This document shows positions 30,456-39,700 of a stretch of 64,000 bases of DNA, piece after piece. Below the pieces are notes generated by a model. The model did no database searches. It was not told the origin of the DNA and saw only the letters and a program-made list of their open reading frames with translations. Origin of the DNA: Zunongwangia pacifica (lineage in GTDB: Bacteria > Bacteroidota > Bacteroidia > Flavobacteriales > Flavobacteriaceae); contig NZ_JAKHSK010000008.1 in assembly GCF_023499215.1 (NCBI RefSeq), positions 62,001-126,000 on the forward strand, given 5' to 3'. Position 1 is the first letter of the stretch, and every line of letters begins with the position of its first letter. The position numbers and the translations under genes are program-made.

Positions 30456-31805
30456 ATGAAGATAATTATCGCCGGCGCGGGTGAAGTGGGCTTTCATTTA
30501 GCTAAATTACTTTCTTTTGAATCACAGGATATAACCCTGATCGATCCTAACCGGGATAGATTGCAGTATGCAGATACGCATTTAGATATTCGTACCATAA
30601 AAGGGGATGCCAGTTCTATTGCGATTTTAAAGGAAGCACAGGTAAAATATACCGATATGTTAATTAGTGTAACCTCTAGTGAGGCCACTAATATTACGGT
30701 ATGTGTGTTGGCAAAGCAGCTTGGAGCAATGCGAACAATTGCCCGAATCTCGAATACTGAATTTTTAGAGAAAAAAGAAGAGATTGGATTTACCCAATTT
30801 GGGATAGATGAGTTAATTTCTCCGGAAGCACTGGCGGCGCGAGAAATTGGTTTGTTGTTAAATCAGTCCGCTTTTAACGATTCTTACGAATTTGAAGAAG
30901 GAGCCCTAACCATGATTGGTTTAAGTTTATCCAGAACTGCGCGCTTTGTGGGGAAAACAGTGAAAGAAGCGGCAAGGATATTTCCGCAGCTTAACTTTGT
31001 TCCTATAGCCATTCAGCGTTTTGGAACGCAGTATACTTTGATACCACGTGGGGATACACAATTTAAAGAAGGCGACCAGGTCTATTTTATCACGCTAAAA
31101 AGCGGAGTAGAAGAATTGTATAAACTTACCGGAAAAACCAAACAGGAAATTAAAAGTGTTATGATCCTGGGTGGGAGTAAGATTGGGCGAAAAACCGCAA
31201 GGGATTTATGCCGAAATAACTTTAACGTAAAACTGGTTGAAACCAATAAAGATAAAGCTTACGATCTAGCCGATGAGCTACCAAATACACTGATTATTCA
31301 CGGGGATGGTAGAAATGTAGAATTACTTGAAGAAGAGAACATTCACGATATGGATGCTTTTATCGCAGTAACCGGTAATTCTGAAACCAATATTATGTCT
31401 TGTTTGGTGGCAAAATCTAAAAGTGTAAAGAAAACCATCTCTTTAGTTGAAAATATGGATTATTTTCAGCTTAGCCATTCTATAGGGATCGATACTTTGA
31501 TCAATAAAAAACTTCTTGCCGCAAACAATATTTTTAGATATATACGAAAAGGAGAAGTGGTGGCGATGACCAAGCTAAACAATATGAATGCCGAGCTTCT
31601 GGAATTTATTGTGAAGCCGGGATCTCAGGTAGCCGATAAAAAGATTAAAAATCTTGATTTTCCCCGTTCAGCAATTATCGGTGGGATTATTCGTCATGGC
31701 GAAGGAATTATCGCTTTAGGCGAATTTTTAATTAAACCCGGCGATCGTATTGTGGTTTGCTGTCTTCCAAGATCGATTAAGAAGGTTGAAAAATTATTCC
31801 TGTAA
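30456..31805 (+). CDS. trkA: Trk potassium transporter regulatory subunit TrkA
   Basis: I place the start at the ATG at 30456 (MKIIIAGAGEVGFH), ten codons after a TTG that overlaps the promoter box. The 449-residue protein is a tandem of two RCK units: Rossmann folds with GAGEVGFHLAKLL and GGSKIGRKTARDL, each followed by a small ligand-binding TrkA_C domain. TrkA binds NAD(H) or ATP and gates the membrane subunit TrkH for potassium uptake. Its stop codon overlaps the trkH start by one base (TAATG), so the two are translationally coupled and probably made in fixed ratio. Confidence 0.96.
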   Translation: MKIIIAGAGEVGFHLAKLLSFESQDITLIDPNRDRLQYADTHLDIRTIKGDASSIAILKEAQVKYTDMLISVTSSEATNITVCVLAKQLGAMRTIARISNTEFLEKKEEIGFTQFGIDELISPEALAAREIGLLLNQSAFNDSYEFEEGALTMIGLSLSRTARFVGKTVKEAARIFPQLNFVPIAIQRFGTQYTLIPRGDTQFKEGDQVYFITLKSGVEELYKLTGKTKQEIKSVMILGGSKIGRKTARDLCRNNFNVKLVETNKDKAYDLADELPNTLIIHGDGRNVELLEEENIHDMDAFIAVTGNSETNIMSCLVAKSKSVKKTISLVENMDYFQLSHSIGIDTLINKKLLAANNIFRYIRKGEVVAMTKLNNMNAELLEFIVKPGSQVADKKIKNLDFPRSAIIGGIIRHGEGIIALGEFLIKPGDRIVVCCLPRSIKKVEKLFL

Positions 31806-33301
31806 TGCCAAAATTAAACTTTAAGGTCATTTTGCATGTTATGGGGCTGCTGTTAATTTGTAACGGTGGTTTTATGTTGCTATCGGTACTTATTAGTTTT
31901 ATTTATAAAGATGGCGTAACACTGGGGATGTCTGCAGCAGCTTTGGTGACCTTACTTATTGGTACGCTACTTATGTTTACTACCAGCGGGCACCGTAAAG
32001 AATTAAAAGTTAGGGAAGGCTATATAATTGTAAGTTTTGGCTGGATCTTTATGGCGTTAAGCGGTTCTTTACCTTACGTGATGACCAAAGCGATCCCCGA
32101 TTTTACCAATGCTTTTTTTGAAACCATGTCTGGTTACACCACAACAGGAGCTTCCATCTTAAATGATATCGAGTCGATCCCAAAAGGAGTATTATTCTGG
32201 CGTAGCTTAACCCATTGGATAGGAGGTATGGGAATTATTGTCCTGGCAATAGCGATTTTACCGCTTTTGGGAATAGGAGGGATGCAGTTATTTGCTGCGG
32301 AATCTCCCGGACCAAGTGCCGATAAACTGAAACCTAGAATTACTGATACTGCAAAACGTTTATGGCTAATTTATGTAAGTTATACTGCTGCTGAAACCGT
32401 CTTGTTAATGCTTGCGGGAATGGACTTTTTTGATGCGATAAACCACGCATTTAGCACCTTATCTACCGGAGGCTTTTCTACAAAAAATGCCAGTATGGCT
32501 TATTGGAATGATAATCCGATGATCCAGTACATAATCATCTTATTTATGTTTTTGGCGGGTAGTAACTTTGTGATGAGTTACTTTGCGTTTAAAGGAAAAG
32601 TACAACGCGTGTTACAGGACGATGAGTTTAAGTGGTATTTCTATTTTGTAGCTGCCTTTACAATAATATCATCCTTAATTGTCTATTTTCAGGCAGATGT
32701 TTCGTTGTCGTCCATAGATCATCCAATGATTTGGGGCGAGGGTGAAAGTGCTTTTAGACACTCATTATTTCAGGTACTAACGGTAATTACCACCACAGGA
32801 TTTGTGTCGGCAGATTTTACCATGTGGACGCCTTTCTTAACGATCTTTTATTTTGGGATGTTCTTTCTTGGTGGTTGCGCCGGGAGTACCGCCGGTGGGG
32901 TAAAAGTGATGCGCCATATTATAATGATCCGTAATGGACTGATCGAATTCAAACGAACTCTTCATCCAAATGCGATCTTACCGGTACGTTTCAATAAAAA
33001 GTCGATTAACAGTGATATTGTATTTAATATTCAGGGATTTTTTATCCTTTATATGTTATCATTTATTATTGGTGCCGTGGTTTTAGCTGCTTTAGGTTTA
33101 GATTTTGAAACGGCTATTGGGGGCGCTGCCTCTTCTTTGGGGAATATAGGCCCTGCTTTTGGTGCGCTTAGCCCGGTAAACAATTTCGATTTATTGCCCG
33201 ATTTTGGTAAATGGTGGTGTTCTTTTTTAATGCTTATAGGAAGGCTGGAACTGTTTACGGTTCTAATTATCCTTACACCATTTTTCTGGAGAAATAGGTA
33301 A
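31805..33301 (+). CDS. trkH: Trk potassium transporter membrane subunit TrkH
   Basis: This 498-residue membrane protein has the four pore-loop repeats of the TrkH/KtrB family. Filter-like sequences are TTTGAS, STGGFST, TTTGFVS and SLGNIGPAF, each followed by a hydrophobic helix; WRSLTHWIGGMGIIVLA and FLGGCAGSTAGGVK are further family motifs. The protein imports potassium, with TrkA as cytoplasmic partner. It overlaps trkA by one base. A bidirectional hairpin terminator lies about 220 bases downstream. Confidence 0.96.
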   Translation: MPKLNFKVILHVMGLLLICNGGFMLLSVLISFIYKDGVTLGMSAAALVTLLIGTLLMFTTSGHRKELKVREGYIIVSFGWIFMALSGSLPYVMTKAIPDFTNAFFETMSGYTTTGASILNDIESIPKGVLFWRSLTHWIGGMGIIVLAIAILPLLGIGGMQLFAAESPGPSADKLKPRITDTAKRLWLIYVSYTAAETVLLMLAGMDFFDAINHAFSTLSTGGFSTKNASMAYWNDNPMIQYIIILFMFLAGSNFVMSYFAFKGKVQRVLQDDEFKWYFYFVAAFTIISSLIVYFQADVSLSSIDHPMIWGEGESAFRHSLFQVLTVITTTGFVSADFTMWTPFLTIFYFGMFFLGGCAGSTAGGVKVMRHIIMIRNGLIEFKRTLHPNAILPVRFNKKSINSDIVFNIQGFFILYMLSFIIGAVVLAALGLDFETAIGGAASSLGNIGPAFGALSPVNNFDLLPDFGKWWCSFLMLIGRLELFTVLIILTPFFWRNR

Positions 33302-33521
33302 TGATTTGAGTTTGATATAATAGTTTTTTATCCCAGATATTTTGGTCATTGCGTGAATTTTCAAAGAAAAGTTATATCGAAGCGCAACCAACTACAATGG
33401 AAGCTTCATCAAAATCTTTTGCAAAGATTTCATTCAGTCTCTGGAGTTTTCTTAAATCGAAATCAGTTTAGTCGTTACTTTGGTAATTTTAGAGTCCTAT
33501 TAAACTATAGGTTCAATAAAG
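33302..33521. other. Intergenic stretch after trkH, no gene called
   Basis: These 220 bases between trkH and the terminator hold no convincing gene. A 64-codon frame at 33353 starts from a TTG and has no family features. The segment with GGTCATTGCG and later AAGCGCAAC loosely resembles the degenerate intergenic repeats (GTCATTGCGA...) found in many Bacteroidota, so it may be a decayed repeat. Confidence 0.3.
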
Positions 33522-33545
33522 AAAACCGGCGCATGGCCGGTTTTT
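33522..33545. terminator. Bidirectional terminator between trkH and the aminotransferase
   Basis: AAAACCGGC (33522-33530) pairs with GCCGGTTTT around a five-base loop. T-runs follow on the plus strand and, more weakly, on the minus strand, so it can serve both convergent genes. Confidence 0.85.
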
Positions 33546-33568
33546 AAGCTATTGCTTCTCGGAATAAA

Positions 33569-34759
33569 CTATTCAGTTAAAGCAGATTTTATTCTTTTTA
33601 AAGCTTCTTCAATTTGTTCTTCACTGGCTGCATAAGAAATTCTGATACATTCTGGATTTCCAAAAGCATCACCGGTAACAGTTGCTACAAGTGCTTCTTC
33701 TAATAAGAACATAGAGAAATCTGTCGCATTGTTAATAGTGTGTCCTTTAATGGTTTTCCCGAAGTAATACGAGATATTTGGAAAAACATAAAAAGCACCT
33801 TCAGGCTCTGTAGTTTCAAAACCTTCGATCTCGTTTAGTAAGTCTATAATTAGCTTTCTTCTGGATTTAAAGGTATCTACCATGTAGCTAATTTTGCTCA
33901 CCGGTGCTTCTAAAGCGGTAATAACTGCTCTTTGTGCAATACAATTGGCACCGCTGGTTACTTGTCCCTGTAGTTTGTTGCAGGCACGTGCGATCCAGGC
34001 AGGAGCTCCAATATAACCAATTCTCCATCCTGTCATGGCAAAAGCTTTTGCAACTCCGTTAACGGTAACGGTACGGTCGTACATATCTTCAAACTCGGCC
34101 ATAGAGGCGTGCGCACCAATGTAGTTGATGTGCTCGTAAATTTCGTCACTTACTACAATAATATCTGGGTGTTTTACCAAAACATCAGCTAAAGCTCTAA
34201 GCTCTTCTTTTGTATACACCATACCACTTGGGTTACATGGTGAGCTGTACCAAAGCATCTTTGTTTTAGGGGTAATAGCTGCTTCAAGTTGTTCTGGAGT
34301 CATTTTAAAGTTAGACTCTAAAGTAGTAGGAACTTCTACAGGAACACCTTCTGCAAGTTTTACAATTTCAGCATAACTTACCCAGTAAGGACATGGTAAA
34401 ATAACTTCATCTCCTGGGTTAAGCATGGCTAAAGCTACATTTGCCAAAGATTGTTTAGCTCCTGTAGAAACCACGATCTGAGGATGTGTATAGGTTAAAT
34501 TATTATCTCTTTTGAATTTAGTAATAATAGCATCCTTAAGCTCTACATAACCATCTACCGGGCTGTACGAGTTATAATTATCGTTAATGGCCTGGATAGC
34601 GGCATCTTTAATAAAATCTGGGGTATTAAAATCTGGCTCTCCCAGTGAAAGCCCAATAATATCTTTACCTTCTGCCCTCAATTCACGCGCTTTAGCTGCC
34701 ATTGCCAGCGTTTGCGAGGTTGCTAAATTGTTAATCCTGTTAGAGAGTTTTTCTTGCAT
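33569..34759 (-). CDS. Pyridoxal-phosphate aspartate aminotransferase, class I
   Basis: This 396-residue enzyme is a fold-type I aminotransferase of the AspC/AAT Ib type: GLSLGEPDFNTPD at the N-terminus, GAKQSLANV, SSPCNPSGMVY (cofactor-binding Asn), VSDEIYEHI (Asp and Tyr), NGVAKAFAMTGWRIGYIGAP (Schiff-base Lys) and CIRISYAAS (substrate-carboxylate Arg). It moves the amino group between aspartate and 2-oxoglutarate, with likely activity on related amino acids. It follows the desaturase gene by 24 bases, so the two may be co-transcribed. Confidence 0.94.
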   Translation of the reverse strand: MQEKLSNRINNLATSQTLAMAAKARELRAEGKDIIGLSLGEPDFNTPDFIKDAAIQAINDNYNSYSPVDGYVELKDAIITKFKRDNNLTYTHPQIVVSTGAKQSLANVALAMLNPGDEVILPCPYWVSYAEIVKLAEGVPVEVPTTLESNFKMTPEQLEAAITPKTKMLWYSSPCNPSGMVYTKEELRALADVLVKHPDIIVVSDEIYEHINYIGAHASMAEFEDMYDRTVTVNGVAKAFAMTGWRIGYIGAPAWIARACNKLQGQVTSGANCIAQRAVITALEAPVSKISYMVDTFKSRRKLIIDLLNEIEGFETTEPEGAFYVFPNISYYFGKTIKGHTINNATDFSMFLLEEALVATVTGDAFGNPECIRISYAASEEQIEEALKRIKSALTE

Positions 34760-34783
34760 TTTAAAATGATTAATAAATAAGTA

Positions 34784-35890
34784 TTAAGACGATATTGCAG
34801 GTTTTGTCCCCATTTCTTTTAAATATTTAAAATGGGCAATAATCGCTGCGCGTGTGGTTTTGTATTCGTTGTATGGTAAATTACATTCCCTGGCGGTCTC
34901 TTTTACGATCTCGGCAATTTTTGAATAGTGAATATGACTAATATTTGGGAATATATGATGTTCTACCTGATGGTTTAGGCCACCGGTAAACCAGTTTACT
35001 ATTTTGTTTTTGGTTGAAAAATTCACTGTAGTAAATAACTGGTGAATCGCCCAGGTATTTTTCATAGAACCAGTATCATCTGGTAAGGGCATATCGGTTT
35101 CTTCAACAACATGTGCCAGTTGAAATACGATACTTAAAATTAAACCAGCGGTATAATGCATAACGAAAAAACCTATTAAAATTTTCCACCATGCAATCGA
35201 TAATATAAGCATTGGGATTAAAATCCAAACCGAAACATAAATTAATTTGGTAATCGCTACTGTACTCCATTGCTTTACAGGATTAGGCATTTTACCGTAG
35301 GAAAGCTTTCTTTTAAGATACCTTCTTGTCTGCTTAAAATCTGTAGTAATCGCCCAGTTAAAAGTTAAAAGGCCATATAAAAAAACAGAATAATAATGCT
35401 GAAATTTATGGAACTTTCGCCATTCGGCATGTTTTGAAAATCGTATAATCCTACCGGCATCTAAATCTTCGTCGTGTCCATGGATATTGGTATAGGTGTG
35501 ATGAAGCACATTATGTTGTACTTGCCAGTTGTATACATTCCCGGCAAGAATATAAATAGTGCCCCCCATAAATTTATTTACCCATTTTTTGGAAGAATAC
35601 GAGCCATGATTTCCATCGTGCATAATATTCATCCCAACTCCAGCCATTCCTATTCCCATAACGATGGTCAATAAAAGCATCCACCATTGCGAAATATTTA
35701 AGGTGAGAATAAGAAAGTAAGGGGTTAAAAACATAGAAAACATGATCGCTGCTTTTAAATGCAATTGCCAGTTTCCTGTTTTTTTAATGTTATTTTCTTT
35801 AAAATAAGTATTTACTCGTTTGTTTAGGGTTCTAAAAAAATTAGCAGAATCCTTCCTCGAAAAACGTATATGTGGTTGTGATAAATCCAT
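34784..35890 (-). CDS. Membrane fatty-acid (acyl-CoA/acyl-lipid) desaturase
   Basis: This 368-residue membrane protein has all three histidine boxes of di-iron desaturases: HDGNHGSYS, HNVLHHTYTN-type HxxHH followed by HGHDEDLD, and the QVEHHIFP box in which Gln replaces the first His, as in front-end desaturases (Delta-5/Delta-6 type). Four membrane segments lie between them. No cytochrome b5 domain is fused, so an external ferredoxin or cytochrome is needed. The likely role is membrane fluidity; the position of the double bond made is unknown. It has its own -7 box and lies 24 bases before the aminotransferase. Confidence 0.92.
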   Translation of the reverse strand: MDLSQPHIRFSRKDSANFFRTLNKRVNTYFKENNIKKTGNWQLHLKAAIMFSMFLTPYFLILTLNISQWWMLLLTIVMGIGMAGVGMNIMHDGNHGSYSSKKWVNKFMGGTIYILAGNVYNWQVQHNVLHHTYTNIHGHDEDLDAGRIIRFSKHAEWRKFHKFQHYYSVFLYGLLTFNWAITTDFKQTRRYLKRKLSYGKMPNPVKQWSTVAITKLIYVSVWILIPMLILSIAWWKILIGFFVMHYTAGLILSIVFQLAHVVEETDMPLPDDTGSMKNTWAIHQLFTTVNFSTKNKIVNWFTGGLNHQVEHHIFPNISHIHYSKIAEIVKETARECNLPYNEYKTTRAAIIAHFKYLKEMGTKPAISS

Positions 35891-35910
35891 TTGTATTTTT
35901 AATCTATAGT

Positions 35911-35918
35911 CAAAGGTA
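35911..35918 (-). promoter_or_regulatory. Candidate -7 box for the desaturase
   Basis: TACCTTTG on the minus strand is a full TAnnTTTG match 20 bases before the ATG at 35890. No clear -33 TTG. Confidence 0.5.
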
Positions 35919-35969
35919 AAATATTATACTTTCGAAACGAATTAAATAGCCACTTTAATACTAAATTTC

Positions 35970-35977
35970 TAATTTTG
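35970..35977 (+). promoter_or_regulatory. Candidate -7 box for rsmG
   Basis: TAATTTTG is a full TAnnTTTG match. It lies 16 bases before the TTG start of rsmG, so the leader would be about 10 bases; a stop codon (TAA) in the rsmG frame sits inside the box, which excludes any start further upstream. Confidence 0.5.
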
Positions 35978-35993
35978 TTTAAAAATTGATCAG

Positions 35994-36623
35994 TTGGAAT
36001 TAATCAGGAAATATTTTGACGGACTTAGTCCGCAGCAAATTGCTCACTTCGAAAAATTGGAAGATCTTTATAAAGACTGGAATCTTAAGATTAATGTCGT
36101 AAGCAGAAAAGATATCGACGAATTGTATTTGCGCCATGTGTTGCATTCTTTAGGAATTGCTAAGGTGCAACAATTTAACCCCGGCTCTTATATTCTTGAT
36201 GTAGGTACAGGTGGTGGTTTTCCCGGTATTCCAATGGCTATTCTTTTTCCTGAAGTAAATTTTCATTTAGTAGATTCTATAGGGAAGAAAATGAAAGTGG
36301 TTGAAGAAGTTGTGACGGGTTTAGGCTTGGAAAACGTAAAGACCACGAATGATCGTGTTGAAAATATCGATGGCCGTTATGATTTTATTATTAGTAGAGC
36401 AGTAGCGGCCATGCCAACATTTGTAAGGTGGACTAAAGGTAAAATTGCTAAAAAAAGCAATCACGAATTAAAAAATGGAATTCTTTACTTAAAAGGTGGA
36501 GAATTGGCTGAAGAACTTGCTGATTATCAAACTGCAAGAATATATAATTTAACAGACTATTTTGAGGAGGATTTCTTTGAAACCAAAAAAGTAGTGCACT
36601 TACCCTTAAAATATAAAGGTTGA
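35994..36623 (+). CDS. rsmG: 16S rRNA (guanine527-N7)-methyltransferase RsmG, TTG start
   Basis: This 209-residue methyltransferase modifies G527 of 16S rRNA. It contains YILDVGTGGGFPGIPMA (SAM-binding loop), FHLVDSIGKKMKVVEEV and ISRAVAAMP. Homologues begin at the same point (MELIxKYFxxLS), which here is coded by TTG at 35994; no in-frame ATG exists before the SAM motif and a stop lies eight codons upstream. Loss of RsmG gives low-level streptomycin resistance in other bacteria. A strong terminator follows immediately. Confidence 0.93.
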   Translation: MELIRKYFDGLSPQQIAHFEKLEDLYKDWNLKINVVSRKDIDELYLRHVLHSLGIAKVQQFNPGSYILDVGTGGGFPGIPMAILFPEVNFHLVDSIGKKMKVVEEVVTGLGLENVKTTNDRVENIDGRYDFIISRAVAAMPTFVRWTKGKIAKKSNHELKNGILYLKGGELAEELADYQTARIYNLTDYFEEDFFETKKVVHLPLKYKG

Positions 36624-36650
36624 AAAAGCGGAGTTTCAACTCCGCTTTTT
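36623..36650 (+). terminator. Terminator of rsmG
   Basis: AAAAAGCGGAGTT (36623-36635) pairs with AACTCCGCTTTTT (36638-36650), with T-rich sequence after. It overlaps the stop codon of rsmG by one base. The symmetrical A/T flanks let it work both ways. Confidence 0.88.
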
Positions 36651-36763
36651 ATATTCAATTTTCTTTTATTAAAAAAAGACCTCAGAACTATCGAATATCA
36701 GGGATTGGTGTTCGATGTTTTTAAAGTTTAGAATGCTTTTAAAATTCAGGCTAAAAACAATTC

Positions 36764-39700
36764 CTAATTTCTAACAAACTTCAGATTAGTCACGCCATTC
36801 TCTGTAAAAATTTTCAGAATATATACGGCAGAACTCATTTTGTTTTCCATTGGGATATATATTTCTGAAATGATAGGAACATCATTAAATTCTTTTATAA
36901 GGCTTCCGTTTATATTATAAATTAATAGTCTTTTTATGTCTATTAAATGAGGGTTTTTAAGATAAACACTCTGCTCTTTCGATAGGTACAAGACTTTAAA
37001 GTTTCCTATAATTTCTTCTTCATGATTTTCAGCATTATCTTCCTCTTCTGGAAGTTCTGGTTTTTCAGGGGTTTCATTATCCTCTTCGGTTTCTTCATTT
37101 TCATTATCCTCTGTTTCGTCGTTTTCCGGGTCTTCATTATCTGTTTCTTCCTCGTCAGGATCTTCTTGGACGTCTTCTGGATCTTCAATTTTTTGGAAGG
37201 TAATCGCAAAGCGATCCTTGTGATAACCGCTATCGATAGTAGCACTATATTTTTCAGCTTTTAAATCAAAATAAGTACTGTCTTTACGATCCAAAAGGTA
37301 GATTTTCTTTTCTGCAGGAATGTTTTCGAGCGAGTCAATTTCAATATAAAATTTATTATTGGATCGCACTAGAACTCCCAGTTCGAGAATACGATCTTTA
37401 TTGAAATCTGGCACTCCCTGAATAACAAGTGGCTGATCTTCCATGAGCCAGAACATATCTTCCTTTTGACGATCGTAAAGTGGTGCGTCATATCCCAAAT
37501 CGAAACCTGAAGTTGAATTTTTATCGGCTCCCACGACAATTTGCCTATTAATTCCTCCAGGAGACTTAAAATTTAATCGGATTTTTTCGCGTTCGTCTGC
37601 CTTTACGAGTACGCTGGCATTCAATGTTTTTAGAAAAACACTCTCTGGTTTTAAAAACTGTGATTCGGTTGATATGCTTTCTTTAGAAAATACTCTTTGG
37701 GCATTTCTAAATAGAATATCTCCCTGGCTAATGCTAATATTGCTATTAGCGGTGTTCAAATAACTATTTACAAAAAATCCCTGTCCTACTGGAATATATT
37801 TTCCGGGCATTCGTTCACTTTGTGAATTATTAGCGTTAATTCTTTCATCTGTAGAAACGGCCGGTACACTTCCTATTAAATTTAATGCAGCATAGCCGCC
37901 AACATAATCTTTTAGATAATGAGAATTACTATCGCCAAAATGATCCCAAAAATATACGGCACCATTAAAAAGGTTTTTATCCCCAGTAGCACCATTCACC
38001 GTATTTTTATCGAGGTTATCAAGAATAAATTGTTCAGCATCCAGGGCTGAAGGATAAGGATTTCCAATAAGAAAAATTTCATTGGGTTGGATGCTCAATT
38101 TTATGTCTCCATTATTTGGGAGTCCTGTGAATGTATAATTTTGCAAAGTGGAAATAGCAACCGAACCTGAGGTGCCTTTCATAGTGTAGCCTTCACCAGC
38201 TTTTAGTTTTGTGTTTTGGGTTATTTGTTTCCATCCAGAATAGCTTGCGATTTGATGAAACCTATTTAACCAATAGGTACTAATTCTTTTTAGTCCCGTA
38301 TAATTTCTGGAGTCGGCCCAGGCGTATTGTCTATTAAATGAAATTTCCTGAATATTATCAGGATCGGTACCGTCTTTTAAGACTTCACCAATAGTGAATC
38401 CAGAATTTATTGAATTGGTGCTTACCGGGGAAGACCAATAGTTGTAATTATAAGAATTCGCTGTTCCTTGTTGATCCTTCTGAATGCTGCCGGTACTGTT
38501 TGGATCTAGTACACTTCCTTCTGTTTGGATTAATTGAGATTCCCCATTTAAGTCTATAATTCCGTTCAGTTTTAGATAATCGGTTACAATTAATGGATTG
38601 CCGGTCCCTCCTTCGGGAGGATTTGTTCCCATGATATTTAGAGTTCCTGCATTTGAAATTAACCCTAGCAGTTGCAAAGGTTTTGTTGAATTCGCATAAG
38701 GATAGAATATATCTTGGGAAACTTCTACAATATTCCAGTCTATAGTAGTTTCTCCATCAATACCATAACTACCGGGAACTTGCCAAACATTCCTTTCTGA
38801 TATTTTTGAATTATTTACAGTAGAAGCCAATAACCATGTAGTTGGATTGATCCAATTTTGGTTTTCTTCGCTTAGCACATAAGGAAATGGTGCAGTATTA
38901 TCCTGGGTAGTGGTAATATTCCTGATAAGGCCGTTGCTGTGATTACCGGTTATTTCAGGTGTTAAACCTTTAGTAATGGCTTCAGGGTTACCTTTTAGTT
39001 GATAATATGCTTCAAGATCGATCCATTTTAGATTACCCGGTACATCAACAGGTAATAAATTTCCACGTAAAGGATCGCTTGCCACAGCAATACGTTGATT
39101 CATTAAAAAGCGTAGCTGTTTTTCAGAAAGACTTTTGTTCCAGATTCTTAGTTCTTCAATCCAACCATCAAAATAATTAGAGGGAATATCCTGATTCGCG
39201 CTGTCATAGATAGCACCGATAATAAACGGAGAAGAAATATTACTGGGAGCATTACCGCTTTTGCTGGCTAAAAGAATCCCATCTATATATAACTTCATAT
39301 TATTTTCCTGATAAATCACAGCGATATGATGCCATATTCCTTTCTTAATTTTATATGAAGTTGAAACAGAATTATCATTCCATCTAAATGTTGGGGAACC
39401 TGCGTTGATGGTCAAATCATAGCCTCCAATATTTAAATTTTGAATATCCCTTTTTGAAATAATGGTTTTTAAACCGGTATTATTTTCAGACTTTATCCAT
39501 GCTTCAATGGTGAAGGCTGTTTTATCGGCCATATTAAAAGAATCGCCTATTAAGATATGATCATCTATTCCATCAAAATCAAGCGTATTACAATTAGCAG
39601 ATATGGTTAAATGGAAGTCCTCATAATTTGAACAATTTTCGTTCGATACGGTCCATCTTAACGTGTATTCTCCTTCATCGCCTATAAATTTGGTTGAAGG

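Noticed and set aside
33353-33547. 64-codon frame after trkH
   Set aside because: It begins with TTG, runs through the terminator hairpin and has an unusual composition with no recognisable domain.
37022-37264. Plus-strand frame rich in Phe and Ile opposite the adhesin linker
   Set aside because: It is the antisense of the Glu/Asp-rich linker codons; the hydrophobic look is a by-product of GAA/GAT repeats.
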